Assembly (NCBI GenBank): GCA_902477755.1
Contig: CABSIK010000002.1
Coordinates: 124,001 to 188,000, forward strand
DNA from: an uncultured Clostridia bacterium
GTDB taxonomy: Bacteria > Bacillota > Clostridia > Lachnospirales > Anaerotignaceae
Reading direction: 5' to 3'
Length of the DNA stretch: 64,000 nt
A model generated the notes under the pieces. That model did not search any database, was not told the origin of the DNA, and worked only from the letters and a program-made list of their open reading frames with translations. Position numbers and translations under genes: made by a program. Of this stretch, positions 31,601 to 40,470 are shown one piece after another. Numbering within the stretch: the stretch's first letter is position 1; every line of letters begins with the position of its first letter.

Positions 31601-32314
31601 TTGGGAAAAAGCATTATCCGAATCAAAGATGTGACGAAATTTTACCGTATGGGGGCGGAAACCATAGCCGCAGTCAACGGGCTCAGTCTTTCCATCAAAC
31701 AAGGAGAAGTTTGTTGTTTGTTTGGGAAATCCGGCTCGGGTAAGTCCACATTGCTGAATTTGATTGCAGGGTTAGAGAAGCCCACCAGCGGACAGATTAT
31801 ATTCAATAAAAAGCACATTGAACGCATGAATGAGGATCAGCTGGCAGAATTTCGACAAAAGTATGTAGGTTTTGTATTTCAGTCCTATAATCTGCTGCCA
31901 ACGCTGACAGCCATGGAAAATGTGACGTTGCCGTTGATTTTCCGCGGTGTGCCTGTACAGGAACGGAACGAGCGGGCAATGGAGATGCTGAAAGCCGTTG
32001 GATTGGAAGGGAGAGCCAATCATAAACCAAGCGAAATGTCCGGCGGGCAGCAGCAGCGTGTTAGTATTGCCAGAGCCTTTATCAACAGTCCACAGGTGGT
32101 GTTTGCTGATGAACCTACGGGGAATCTGGACACCAAGACGACTTACGAAATGATGGATTTGATTACAGGCTTGGCAAAGAAAAATAATCAGACCCTTGTC
32201 ATCGTTACCCATGATATGGAATTGTCGGAATACGCTGACCGCATTGTGGTTATGATGGATGGAAAGATAGAACGGATAGACGAGCAACAACAGAGTGGAG
32301 GAGAGGAAGTATGA
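31601..32314 (+). CDS. ABC exporter ATP-binding protein, LolD/MacB type
   Basis: This 237-residue ATPase has Walker A GKSGSGKST, Q-loop VFQSYNLLPTLTAMENV, signature MSGGQQQR, Walker B VVFADEPTGNLD and the switch His in VIVTHDMEL. This is the LolD/MacB subgroup that powers FtsX-like permeases. The TTG at 31601 after GGGAGGAG is preferred; the ATG at 31583 lies in front of the ribosome site. It overlaps the next gene by four bases in an ATGA. The transported or sensed molecule is not known. Confidence 0.9.
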   Translation: MGKSIIRIKDVTKFYRMGAETIAAVNGLSLSIKQGEVCCLFGKSGSGKSTLLNLIAGLEKPTSGQIIFNKKHIERMNEDQLAEFRQKYVGFVFQSYNLLPTLTAMENVTLPLIFRGVPVQERNERAMEMLKAVGLEGRANHKPSEMSGGQQQRVSIARAFINSPQVVFADEPTGNLDTKTTYEMMDLITGLAKKNNQTLVIVTHDMELSEYADRIVVMMDGKIERIDEQQQSGGEEV

Positions 32315-34452
32315 GGAAGAAAACGTGGAAAAGTGTGTTTGCCATGATTTTGTCAGTGTCCATATTGATGGGGCTTTCAGTTCCAATTATGGCAGCGGAT
32401 AATTTTGACATCGGTACCCCACAGGTGTTTGTGGCAGGCGATGGTGTTTATGAAGTAGAGAACAATAAAGAAAATCGCTTGAACATTCAGATTAAGAATA
32501 AAGGGGATGCCATTGCGGATAATGTAGTGGTTCGTGCAAAAAGCGATGAAGCCATGCCGCCTTTTAAACTGAATTTTTCCGATGGGGAAAATGTGGGAAG
32601 TTTGGGGGTCAATGGCACAAAGACATTGAAGCTCTATGTAAATATGAATGGCTCTCCGGATAAGGCGAGTTATCCCATTACACTGAGTTATACATACAAA
32701 GACCCGTTGGGCGGTTCTCACAGTGGTTCTGATACCATTTACATCAAGCTGAAAGGTTTTGACAGAGAACCTTCTTATCTGTTCGATCAGATGAAAATGA
32801 CACCGGAAAGTCTTTCCCCCGGTACTGGCGGTACCCTTACCGGACGTGTGAAAAATACAGGCAGCCAGATCATGTATCAGGCAGAAGTCATTCTGGATAA
32901 ACTGACAACAGAAGGCATCAGCTTGAGCGGTGGTTTCAGCAGCGTACAGCTGGGAACGTTGAACATTGGACAGGAAGGCAAATTTTCTTTCCCTCTAGCA
33001 ACCAGCGCGGATATGGCGGCAGGGAACTATCCTGTGACTGTGAAGCTGAAATACATGGATGAAATGGGCAAAGAATACGAAAAGACACAGGATTACTACA
33101 TCAATGTAGGCGGTGTCAGCGGCAAAGCATCTCAGATCATCATTCGTAATATGAAAGAACCTGCGGGCACTTATGGTGTTAACCAGAATTTCCCCATTAC
33201 CTTTGAATTGTACAATGCTGGACAGGTAGCGGCGAAAGATATCATCATCACAGCGGAAGGTCTGGACCCTGCGGCAGTGGTACCCAAATCCAGCAGCGTA
33301 AAGAATGTCATGTCTTTGGCACCTGGCGCAAGCATGCCTATGACATTTACCTTTGCAGGAACCAATCAGGCTTCCAGCCAGAACTATGCCATCCAGTTTA
33401 CAGTGGAATATACTTCCGGCGGAACAAAAGTGAATACATTCAAACAGTACGCAGGCGTCAACATTTCCAATCCCAAAAAGGATAAGGAAGAAGAAGGAGA
33501 AGACGATAAGAATAAGAGCAAACCTAAGATTATCGTCAGCAAATATGTCTGCGATCCGTTGATTGTTATGGCAGGGGAAGAATTTGACCTGAATCTGTCT
33601 TTGATGAATACTCACAAAGACAAAGGTGTGAAAAACATCAAAATGTTCCTGACACTGGCAGAAGAAACTTCTTCCGAAACAGAAAAATCCGGGAATATCT
33701 TTACCCCTGTCAACAGCAGCAATACTTATTATTTCGATGCCATTCCACCCAAAGGGACTGTGGATAAAGAACTGCGGCTGTATGTCGTACCCAATGCGCA
33801 GCCAAAGACTTATACACTGACTGTGAATTTTGAGTATGAAGATGCGGAAGGCAACGAATATACTGCAAAGGAACTGCTGGGCATCAACGTGGAACAGGTA
33901 ACAGAACTGAACATGGACGACTTTGCTATGCCGGAATCCGTAGAACAGTATATGCCCGTGACTGTCTCCTTCAACTACTATAATACAGGTAAGGTTGCTC
34001 TGAATAACGTTATGTTCAAAGTGGAAGGTGACGTAGATTGCAGCCAGAGAAGCACTTATGTGGGGAATATGGATCCCGGTGCAAGTGATTACTACGAAGT
34101 GACATTTACACCCAATACCATTGGGGAAGTGCCCGTCAGCATTATAGCGACCTATGAAGATGCCAGCGGCGAAACCATTGAACAGCGTCGGGATTATGTG
34201 CTCAATGTGACAGAACCTGTGATGCCCGAAGGCGAAGGGGAAGGCGCGGAACCTCCTCAGAATGGCTTGACTATGAAAAATATCATCATTGGTGTTGGTG
34301 TGGTTGTAATTCTGGGTATGGGTCTGTTCCTGTTCATCAGAAGGCAGAAGAAAGATCCTGACGGTTTTGTGGAAAGCATGGATTTCGATGATGAAGACGA
34401 AGAATTGGAAGATGATGAAGACGACGATGATAAAGAAGGTATGCCCTTATGA
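32311..34452 (+). CDS. Secreted multi-domain CARDB-like protein with C-terminal membrane anchor
   Basis: The 713-residue protein has an N-terminal signal peptide and then four or five beta-sandwich repeats of the COG1361/CARDB kind. Recurring features are phrases like VKNTGSQIMYQAEVILDK, LYNAGQVAAKDIIITAEG and NYYNTGKVALNNVMFKVEG at about 120-residue spacing. It ends in one membrane helix and a short, very acidic cytoplasmic tail. Its position between the ATPase and permease genes, with overlaps on both sides, suggests an extracellular adaptor for the transporter, analogous in place though not in sequence to MacA-type adaptors. Confidence 0.78.
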   Translation: MRKKTWKSVFAMILSVSILMGLSVPIMAADNFDIGTPQVFVAGDGVYEVENNKENRLNIQIKNKGDAIADNVVVRAKSDEAMPPFKLNFSDGENVGSLGVNGTKTLKLYVNMNGSPDKASYPITLSYTYKDPLGGSHSGSDTIYIKLKGFDREPSYLFDQMKMTPESLSPGTGGTLTGRVKNTGSQIMYQAEVILDKLTTEGISLSGGFSSVQLGTLNIGQEGKFSFPLATSADMAAGNYPVTVKLKYMDEMGKEYEKTQDYYINVGGVSGKASQIIIRNMKEPAGTYGVNQNFPITFELYNAGQVAAKDIIITAEGLDPAAVVPKSSSVKNVMSLAPGASMPMTFTFAGTNQASSQNYAIQFTVEYTSGGTKVNTFKQYAGVNISNPKKDKEEEGEDDKNKSKPKIIVSKYVCDPLIVMAGEEFDLNLSLMNTHKDKGVKNIKMFLTLAEETSSETEKSGNIFTPVNSSNTYYFDAIPPKGTVDKELRLYVVPNAQPKTYTLTVNFEYEDAEGNEYTAKELLGINVEQVTELNMDDFAMPESVEQYMPVTVSFNYYNTGKVALNNVMFKVEGDVDCSQRSTYVGNMDPGASDYYEVTFTPNTIGEVPVSIIATYEDASGETIEQRRDYVLNVTEPVMPEGEGEGAEPPQNGLTMKNIIIGVGVVVILGMGLFLFIRRQKKDPDGFVESMDFDDEDEELEDDEDDDDKEGMPL

Positions 34453-35771
34453 GTACACGAGATTTGATCATGATGGCAGTGCGCAACCTTTGGAAGCGAA
34501 AACTGCGGACATTTCTGACCATTCTGGGGGTAGTCATTGGCACAACTTCCATTGTAGTCATGATTTCCATCGGGATCGGCATGAATGAAAGCTTCCAGAA
34601 ACAGGTGGAAGAATGGGGCAGTCTGCAAGTCATTGACGTTTACAGCAACAATGGCGATATGTATATCAGCAGCGATTCAAATGCCAATAGGGGAAAACCA
34701 CAGAAGAAAGCGGTGTTGGATGCGGCAGCCATCGATAAGTTTAAACAGATGGAGTATGTGGAGGCTGTATCACCTATTGTGCGAGAAAGTATGATGCTGG
34801 TTTGTGGAAAGTATGTAAGCAATGCCAGTTTTATCGGTATAGATCCGGGGGCTATGGAAGCCCTTGGTTATAAAGTGGAAGAAGGGCGTACATTGACGGC
34901 GGAAGATAAAGAAGGTATCATCATCGGCCGCGGCGTCATTACGAGCTTCTACAATCCTAAGCTGAGCTGGCAGATGCAGATGCAGGCAGAACCTCCGGAA
35001 ATCAATGTGATGGAAGATAAAGTCATTATGACTTATGACTGGAATTATGGCACAAAGCATGCAGATAAATCCATCAAACCCATTAAAACACCTGTATTGG
35101 GAATTATGCCTGATGGAGGCGGCAATGGATATAATGTGGTTATGCCCCTGAAGCAGATGGAAAAAATCCAGAAGGATAAAGAAGCATGGCAGAAAAAACA
35201 GAACAATTCAGGAAGTGCGAACCAAAAGAAAAAAGGTCAATATGAACAGGTAGCTGTGAAAGTAAGTGACCTGAATAAGGTGCAGGAAGTACAGCAGCAG
35301 ATCAAAGACATGGGATATCAGGCATCTAGCTTGACAGATCAGCTGAATACCATGAAAGAAACCACAAAAATGCTGCGCATCGTACTGGGAGCCATCGGTG
35401 CCGTATCCCTGATTGTAGCGGCCATCGGTATTACAAATACCATGGTTATGGCCATTTATGAAAGAACTAGAGAAATTGGTATCATGAAGGTAATTGGTGC
35501 TTCTCTGAGGGATATCAAACTGCTGTTTTTGACAGAAGCGGCGTTTATTGGTTTTGCCGGAGGTGTGCTGGGGATTATCACCAGTTTCCTCATGTCGCTC
35601 ATTGTCAATTTGGTTGCTACCAAACAGGCAAGTGAAATGACATCTTCCATTCCTGTATGGCTTTATCTTTCAGCAGTTGCTTTTGCCACAGTTATTGGTG
35701 TGTTGTCTGGATATCTGCCGGCAAAACGTGCCATGAAACTGAGCGCATTGACAGCCATCAAAACGGAATAA
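34449..35771 (+). CDS. ABC exporter permease, MacB/FtsX type
   Basis: The 440-residue permease has one membrane segment near the N-terminus (FLTILGVVIGTTSIVVMISIG), a large extracellular domain of about 230 residues and three C-terminal segments, the MacB topology. The C-terminal FtsX core has NTMVMAIYERTREIGIMKVIGASLRDI. The extracellular part carries a Lys/Gln-rich linker (QKKKGQYEQVAVKV). It completes a three-gene transporter with the ATPase and the CARDB-like protein. Such systems in Gram-positive bacteria export peptides or act on wall enzymes or antimicrobials. Confidence 0.88.
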   Translation: MSTRDLIMMAVRNLWKRKLRTFLTILGVVIGTTSIVVMISIGIGMNESFQKQVEEWGSLQVIDVYSNNGDMYISSDSNANRGKPQKKAVLDAAAIDKFKQMEYVEAVSPIVRESMMLVCGKYVSNASFIGIDPGAMEALGYKVEEGRTLTAEDKEGIIIGRGVITSFYNPKLSWQMQMQAEPPEINVMEDKVIMTYDWNYGTKHADKSIKPIKTPVLGIMPDGGGNGYNVVMPLKQMEKIQKDKEAWQKKQNNSGSANQKKKGQYEQVAVKVSDLNKVQEVQQQIKDMGYQASSLTDQLNTMKETTKMLRIVLGAIGAVSLIVAAIGITNTMVMAIYERTREIGIMKVIGASLRDIKLLFLTEAAFIGFAGGVLGIITSFLMSLIVNLVATKQASEMTSSIPVWLYLSAVAFATVIGVLSGYLPAKRAMKLSALTAIKTE

Positions 35772-35805
35772 GAAAAGGCAGTATGCTTTTTCAAATATAG
35801 CAACA

Positions 35806-35845
35806 ACAGGCAGTGGAGAAATTCTTTACTGCCTGTTTTGTTTTA
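35806..35845 (+). terminator. Terminator of the ABC exporter operon
   Basis: AACAGGCAGT (35806-35815) pairs with ACTGCCTGTT (35829-35838), followed by a T-rich tail. Confidence 0.8.
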
Positions 35846-35884
35846 GATCAATGAGAAAAGCGGAGATGGAAAAGGAGTGATTTT

Positions 35885-36289
35885 ATGTATGAAATGGGAA
35901 TTTCTTTGCTGCTTTCTTTGGTATTGATGTGCAGCAGTAGCGGCAGTGTGTCTCAGGCAGAAATCGTGCCATGGGAGCCATCTGTACTTTATACAGATGA
36001 TGAGATTCTGGATGCCATTGCGGTAACAGAAGATTATTTTGCTAAGGAATTTAAAGGCTGTACATTGCAGGAGATTTCTTATGTGGGTGATGACCGCCTA
36101 GATGAATTCGCAGAATGGGCGGAAGATTATGAAGCGGAAGAAGGCATTGTGCTTATATCTACCTTCGATGTGGATGCCTCCGGCGGAGATGGTTCTTTGA
36201 ATCCCAATGATACTTATGAAGATTGGGAATGGGTTTTGGTCAGAGATACCGATGGCACATGGCGTCATGTGACACATGGATACTGCTGA
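35885..36289 (+). CDS. Small acidic exported protein of unknown function
   Basis: The 134-residue protein has a short hydrophobic N-terminal segment (residues 3-20) followed by a low-complexity serine stretch. The remaining domain is rich in Asp and Glu and ends VRDTDGTWRHVTHGYC. I do not recognise it. The Gly/Asp/Trp-rich end resembles small extracellular domains of lachnospiraceal exported proteins. AAAAGGAG lies before the ATG. Confidence 0.6.
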   Translation: MYEMGISLLLSLVLMCSSSGSVSQAEIVPWEPSVLYTDDEILDAIAVTEDYFAKEFKGCTLQEISYVGDDRLDEFAEWAEDYEAEEGIVLISTFDVDASGGDGSLNPNDTYEDWEWVLVRDTDGTWRHVTHGYC

Positions 36290-36396
36290 TTTCTTCTAAC
36301 ACCTATATCGCTTTTGTTTTTTATGATTTTTCTGAAAAAAAGAAAATTTTTTCGGGAAAATGGGGAAAGATATAGAAAACAAAAGGTGGTGAAAAC

Positions 36397-37074
36397 GTGA
36401 TACAAGCAGCAACAGCTCCCATAATGGCAGGTTTGTTTTATATTTACATTCGGGATAAATACGAAAAAGAGCCTTGGCAAATGCTGTTATGGGGGCTGCT
36501 TTTTGGCGTTTACGCAACTTTTGTTATTTATGGCGTAGGACAATGGGTGGAGCGTATGTTTCCGCTGACAGATTTGCCTTTTGCGGCAGCTTTTTTGCAG
36601 GCGGCAATGGTGGAGGAAAGCGTGAAGCTGCTGTTTGTGCTGGCGCTTCTTGCACGGAATCCAAACTATAATGAGCCTTTCGACGCCATTGTATATGCTG
36701 TTTTTATTTCGCTGGGATTTGCCTGGATCGAAAATATTGTCTATGTAACCCATCCTCTTTGGGGCGGCATAGGCACGGCGCTTGCAAGAGCAGTGATTTC
36801 TATCCCTGGACATGGATTATATGCTGTGCAGATGGGATATTGGCTTTCTGAGGCGAAATATGCTGGAAGAAAAGTTGGTTGGCTTCTTGCCTTTCTGGTT
36901 CCTTATCTGTATCATGGCTGGTATAACTATCTGTTGTTGGCAGATGTTCCGGGTGCAGAAGTTTTTTTGGCACTGCTTATGGCACTGCTTGCCATTACCA
37001 GTCTGCGTCATATAGCAAAACTACTGAAAAAATCACCATTTCGTCCCACAGGAGAAAAATTGTCCCAAAAATAG
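36397..37074 (+). CDS. PrsW family intramembrane metalloprotease
   Basis: The 225-residue membrane protein has about seven hydrophobic segments and the CAAX/PrsW motifs: MVEESVKLL (E-E-x-x-K), FDAIVYAVFISLGFAWIEN, PGHGLYAVQMGY and LYHGWYNYLLL with metal-binding Glu and His. In Bacillus PrsW makes the first cut in anti-sigma factor RsiW. This window has an ECF sigma/anti-sigma pair about 10 kb away, but there is no direct evidence that it is a substrate. GTG at 36397, preceded by AAGGTGG, is the likely start. Confidence 0.87.
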   Translation: MIQAATAPIMAGLFYIYIRDKYEKEPWQMLLWGLLFGVYATFVIYGVGQWVERMFPLTDLPFAAAFLQAAMVEESVKLLFVLALLARNPNYNEPFDAIVYAVFISLGFAWIENIVYVTHPLWGGIGTALARAVISIPGHGLYAVQMGYWLSEAKYAGRKVGWLLAFLVPYLYHGWYNYLLLADVPGAEVFLALLMALLAITSLRHIAKLLKKSPFRPTGEKLSQK

Positions 37075-37092
37075 TAAAATTTACTCTTTGTC

Positions 37093-37121
37093 TTGAAAAG
37101 CAGAGGAAAAAGCGGTATACT
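37093..37121 (+). promoter_or_regulatory. Promoter of the Nudix/small membrane protein pair
   Basis: TTGAAA (37093-37098) and TATACT (37116-37121) are 17 bases apart. Confidence 0.7.
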
Positions 37122-37163
37122 GATATCAAATGGCATATAAAATAATAAAGCGGAGGGAATGCG

Positions 37164-37628
37164 GTGATTGAAGCAGTAAGCTGCGGCGGCGTCGTAATAC
37201 ACAGGTGGAAGATCCTCCTGCTCTATAAGAATCAAAACGGCAGATATATGGGCTGGGTTCTGCCCAAAGGAACCGTGGAAGAAAATGAAACATACCGCCA
37301 GACTGCTCTGCGTGAGGTGAAGGAAGAATCCGGCGCCAATGGCGAAATCATCAAATATGTAGGAAAAACACAGTATACCTTCAAAGGCGGAGAAGATACC
37401 GTCAACAAAACGGTGCATTGGTATTTGATGAGTGCAAATTCCTTCTACTGCAAGCCGCAGAGTGAGGAATACTTTGCAGACGCGGGTTTTTATAAATTCC
37501 ATGAGGCTTATCATCTGCTCAAATTCAACGATGAGCGCCAGATTCTGAAAAAAGCATACTATGAATATAGTGAGATGCGAAAGAATAAGGAATTTTTAAA
37601 GAAGAAATTTATGCAGAACAAAACGTGA
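37164..37628 (+). CDS. Nudix hydrolase
   Basis: The 154-residue protein has a complete Nudix box, GTVEENETYRQTALREVKEESG, after LPK, the layout of small nucleoside-diphosphate hydrolases of the MutT and Ap4A type. The last 40 residues are basic. A GTG at 37164 follows GGAGGG and is the likely start. It is cotranscribed with the small membrane protein 13 bases downstream. Substrate is unknown. Confidence 0.88.
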   Translation: MIEAVSCGGVVIHRWKILLLYKNQNGRYMGWVLPKGTVEENETYRQTALREVKEESGANGEIIKYVGKTQYTFKGGEDTVNKTVHWYLMSANSFYCKPQSEEYFADAGFYKFHEAYHLLKFNDERQILKKAYYEYSEMRKNKEFLKKKFMQNKT

Positions 37629-37641
37629 AGGAGAGAGTGCT

Positions 37642-37932
37642 ATGAAAAAGTATTTTGAAGTAAGACCCAGCTTCAGCGATCTGAAAGAAAAAATTGTTGT
37701 GCTGCAGGATCGTGACGAAAAGAAAACCATGTTTATCGTGCTGGCTGTTGTTGCAGCTGTGCTGGCAGTGGTTACACTTGGCGTTGTTTATCTGCTGAAA
37801 ACAAAAATGGATGACGAATATGATGAAGATTGGGATTACGATTGGGACGATCTGGATGACGAATGCTGTGACGATGAATGCTGCTGCACAGACAGTGATG
37901 TAGATGATTCCGTGAAAGTAGAACAGGCTTAA
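37642..37932 (+). CDS. Small membrane protein with acidic Cys-rich tail
   Basis: The 96-residue protein has a charged N-terminal part (1-28), one membrane helix (about 29-52) and a very acidic tail with WDYDWDDLDDECCDDECCCT. Six Cys in a short acidic stretch suggests metal binding or disulfide linkage. The N-terminus has no signal cleavage site, so it is an anchored protein; the tail side cannot be fixed. I do not recognise a named family. It follows the Nudix gene by 13 bases. Confidence 0.65.
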   Translation: MKKYFEVRPSFSDLKEKIVVLQDRDEKKTMFIVLAVVAAVLAVVTLGVVYLLKTKMDDEYDEDWDYDWDDLDDECCDDECCCTDSDVDDSVKVEQA

Positions 37933-37940
37933 GAAGATTT

Positions 37941-37954
37941 AGACGCATGCGTCT
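37941..37954. promoter_or_regulatory. Perfect 14-base palindrome upstream of cggR
   Basis: AGACGCATGCGTCT is its own reverse complement. It lies just after the small membrane protein gene. It may be a protein-binding site; no regulator is assigned. Confidence 0.35.
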
Positions 37955-38030
37955 GGAAGCGGCTGATATGAGAAGGATTTGGGGAATACCGGGAGATTTT
38001 TTCTTGTGTCAGCCACTTTTTGAAGTTTGG

Positions 38031-38055
38031 CGGGACAAAAAACGCACAGCGGGAC
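38031..38055 (+). promoter_or_regulatory. Probable CggR operator
   Basis: Two direct copies of CGGGAC (38031-38036 and 38050-38055) start 19 bases apart, close to the spacing of the CGGGAC repeats that CggR binds upstream of its own gene in Bacillus. They lie 26 bases before the cggR ATG. The downstream half-element TGTC is not conserved. No clear -10/-35 pair was seen just upstream. Confidence 0.55.
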
Positions 38056-38080
38056 GAAAAGCATCCAAAGAGGTGAGCGA

Positions 38081-39109
38081 ATGGAAGAAAGATTACAGAT
38101 GGTGCGTAAAATCGTACCTGATTTGACGGAAGAACTGGTAAAGAGATACCGCATTTTGAAAACCGTTCGTCTGCTGGAACCATGCGGCAGAAGGCTGGTG
38201 GTAATCTCGCTTGGAATGACGGAAAGAACGGTACGCAGTGAAATTGAAAAACTCAATGCGCAGGGATTGGTGAAGGTATCCAAAACAGGTATGTCTGTAA
38301 CAGAAGACGGGCTGAGTGTATTGGAAAACCTCAGTGATTTGTTCTCCAGTTTGACAGGAATGTCCGAACTGGAAGAAAAAGTACGGGAAATCCTTGGCGC
38401 TCAGCGCGTATTGCTGGCACAGGGCAATTCTGACGAAAGCGACCGCACAGTGAAAGAAATGGCACAGATCGGTGCGAGAGTGCTTCTGGAAAACATGCGC
38501 CGCAGCAGCCGCATCGCCATCACTGGCGGAACGACCATGGCGGCACTGGTGGAAGCCATGCCTTATACAGCAGTGCAGAAAGCAGAAATGGTATTGCCTG
38601 CACGCGGCAGCATCGGCAGAAAGCTGGAATTGCAGGCAGACACTTTGGCGGCAAAACTGGCGGAAAAAGCCGGAGCCGATTACCGTATGCTGCATTTGCC
38701 GGATAACCTCAGCGCCAATGTGCTGGAAGAAATGAAATCAGAACCGGAAGTAGCAGAAACCATTAACGAATTGAAACGGGTGGATATTTTGCTGCTGGGT
38801 GTTGGAGATGCCATGGAAATGGCAGAAAAACGCCGTCTGGATAATGACACATGCAAACTGCTCAGACAGGAACATGCCGTTGCAGAAGCCTGTGGATACT
38901 ACTTCAATCATAAAGGAGAAGTGGTTTATGAAACAAATTCTATTGGTGTGGATTTTGAAGAAGTACACCGGATGGAGCATGTGATCGTTTCCGCAGGAGG
39001 CAAAAAGAAGGCAGCAAGTCTGCTTGCATTGAGCAAGAGCATGTCCAATGCGGTATTTATCATGGATGAAGGTGCAGCGCTGGAAATGCTGCGGCTTGCG
39101 GGTCTTTGA
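38081..39109 (+). CDS. cggR: Central glycolytic genes regulator CggR (SorC family)
   Basis: The 342-residue repressor has an N-terminal helix-turn-helix (RYRILKTVRLLEPCGRRLVVISLGMTERTVRSEIEKL) and a SorC-type sugar-phosphate-binding domain (ITGGTTMAALVEAMP, LPARGSIGRKLELQADTLAAKLAEKAG, LLGVGDA, and the end VSAGGKKKAASLLALSKS). CggR represses glycolytic genes and is released by fructose 1,6-bisphosphate. ATG at 38081 has AAAGAGGTG before it. It is directly followed by pgk, tpiA, gpmI and eno, its usual targets, with a CGGGAC repeat operator upstream. Confidence 0.9.
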   Translation: MEERLQMVRKIVPDLTEELVKRYRILKTVRLLEPCGRRLVVISLGMTERTVRSEIEKLNAQGLVKVSKTGMSVTEDGLSVLENLSDLFSSLTGMSELEEKVREILGAQRVLLAQGNSDESDRTVKEMAQIGARVLLENMRRSSRIAITGGTTMAALVEAMPYTAVQKAEMVLPARGSIGRKLELQADTLAAKLAEKAGADYRMLHLPDNLSANVLEEMKSEPEVAETINELKRVDILLLGVGDAMEMAEKRRLDNDTCKLLRQEHAVAEACGYYFNHKGEVVYETNSIGVDFEEVHRMEHVIVSAGGKKKAASLLALSKSMSNAVFIMDEGAALEMLRLAGL

Positions 39110-39124
39110 AATGCGCAGTATAAT
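39096..39124 (+). promoter_or_regulatory. Internal promoter before pgk
   Basis: TTGCGG (39096-39101), inside the end of cggR, and TATAAT (39119-39124) are 17 bases apart. A hairpin ATTCTGT-TCAT-ACAGAAT (39139-39156) is near the start of the transcript. It would let pgk and later genes be expressed apart from cggR. Confidence 0.6.
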
Positions 39125-39201
39125 ACACAGTAGAATGGTAATTCTGTTCATACAGAATAAAAAATATACCGATATATTTTAGAATGGAGAGGAGAACCCT
39201 T

Positions 39202-40395
39202 ATGTTACAGAAAAAAACAGTAGATGATTTGAAAGTACAGGGCAAACGTGTTCTGGTAAGATGTGATTTCAACGTACCTTTGAAAGATGGTGTGATTACT
39301 GATGAAAACAGAATCACAGCAGCACTGCCTACCATCGAAAAACTGATGAAAGACGGCGGCAAAGTAATCCTTTGCTCTCACATGGGCAAACCCAAGGGTG
39401 AACCCAAGCCTGAACTGTCTCTGGCACCTGTAGCAAAACGCCTGTCCGAACTGCTGGGGAAAGAAGTTGTTTTCGCAAAAGACGACAATGTTGTTGGTGA
39501 AAACGCGAAAAAAGCAGTGGCAGAAATGAAAGATGGCGACGTGGTACTGCTGGAAAATACACGTTACCGCAAAGAAGAAACAAAGAATGAAGAAAACTTC
39601 AGCAAAGAACTGGCTTCTCTGGCTGACATCTTCGTAAACGACGCATTTGGCACCAGCCACAGAGCACACTGCTCCACTGTTGGCGTAACTGCTTTTGTGG
39701 AAGAATCCGCAGTTGGCTACCTGATGGAAAAAGAAATTGCTTTCTTGGGCAACGCAGTAAACAACCCTGTTCGTCCTTTCGTAGCAATTCTGGGTGGTTC
39801 CAAAGTTTCCGACAAGATCAACGTTATCAATAACCTGCTGGAAAAAGTTGATACACTGATCATTGGCGGCGGTATGGCTTATACTTTTGCGGTGGCACAG
39901 GGCGGCCATGTTGGCGAATCTCTGCTGGAACTGGATAAAGTAGATTACGCAAGAGAAATGATTGAAAAGGCAAAAGAAAAAGGCGTAAACTTCCTGCTGC
40001 CCGTTGATACTGTGATCACAAAAGAATTCAAAAACGACACAGAATACAAAACAGTTCCTACAGGCGAAATTCCTGACGGTTGGATGGGTCTGGATATTGG
40101 CGAAAAAACAAGAGAACTGTTTGCCGATGCCATCAAAGGCGCAAAGACAGTTGTATGGAATGGCCCTATGGGTGTATTTGAAATGGAAAACTTCGCAAAA
40201 GGCACAAAAGCAATTGCAGAAGCTATGGCAGCTATTGACGCTACAACCATCATCGGCGGCGGTGATTCCGCAGCAGCTGTAAACCAGCTGGGCTATGGTG
40301 ACAAAATGACACACATCTCCACAGGCGGCGGCGCATCTCTGGAATTCTTAGAAGGGAAAGAACTGCCCGGCGTTGTGGCTGTAGACGATAAATAA
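39202..40395 (+). CDS. pgk: Phosphoglycerate kinase
   Basis: This enzyme makes ATP from 1,3-bisphosphoglycerate in lower glycolysis. The 397-residue protein is of normal length, with VLVRCDFNVPLKDG, CSHMGKPKG, ENTRYRKEETKN, VNDAFGTSHRAH in the N-domain and GGGDSAAAV and STGGGASLEFLEG in the C-domain. ATG at 39202 (MLQKKT) follows GAGAGGAG; an upstream in-frame ATG is part of the ribosome site itself. Confidence 0.96.
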   Translation: MLQKKTVDDLKVQGKRVLVRCDFNVPLKDGVITDENRITAALPTIEKLMKDGGKVILCSHMGKPKGEPKPELSLAPVAKRLSELLGKEVVFAKDDNVVGENAKKAVAEMKDGDVVLLENTRYRKEETKNEENFSKELASLADIFVNDAFGTSHRAHCSTVGVTAFVEESAVGYLMEKEIAFLGNAVNNPVRPFVAILGGSKVSDKINVINNLLEKVDTLIIGGGMAYTFAVAQGGHVGESLLELDKVDYAREMIEKAKEKGVNFLLPVDTVITKEFKNDTEYKTVPTGEIPDGWMGLDIGEKTRELFADAIKGAKTVVWNGPMGVFEMENFAKGTKAIAEAMAAIDATTIIGGGDSAAAVNQLGYGDKMTHISTGGGASLEFLEGKELPGVVAVDDK

Positions 40396-40470
40396 TTTCA
40401 TCTTGGGGGAATTTGTTTTCGGGGAAACAAAGAGAAGGTAAATATAAAGAGAAAGAAGCGGCATAGAACT

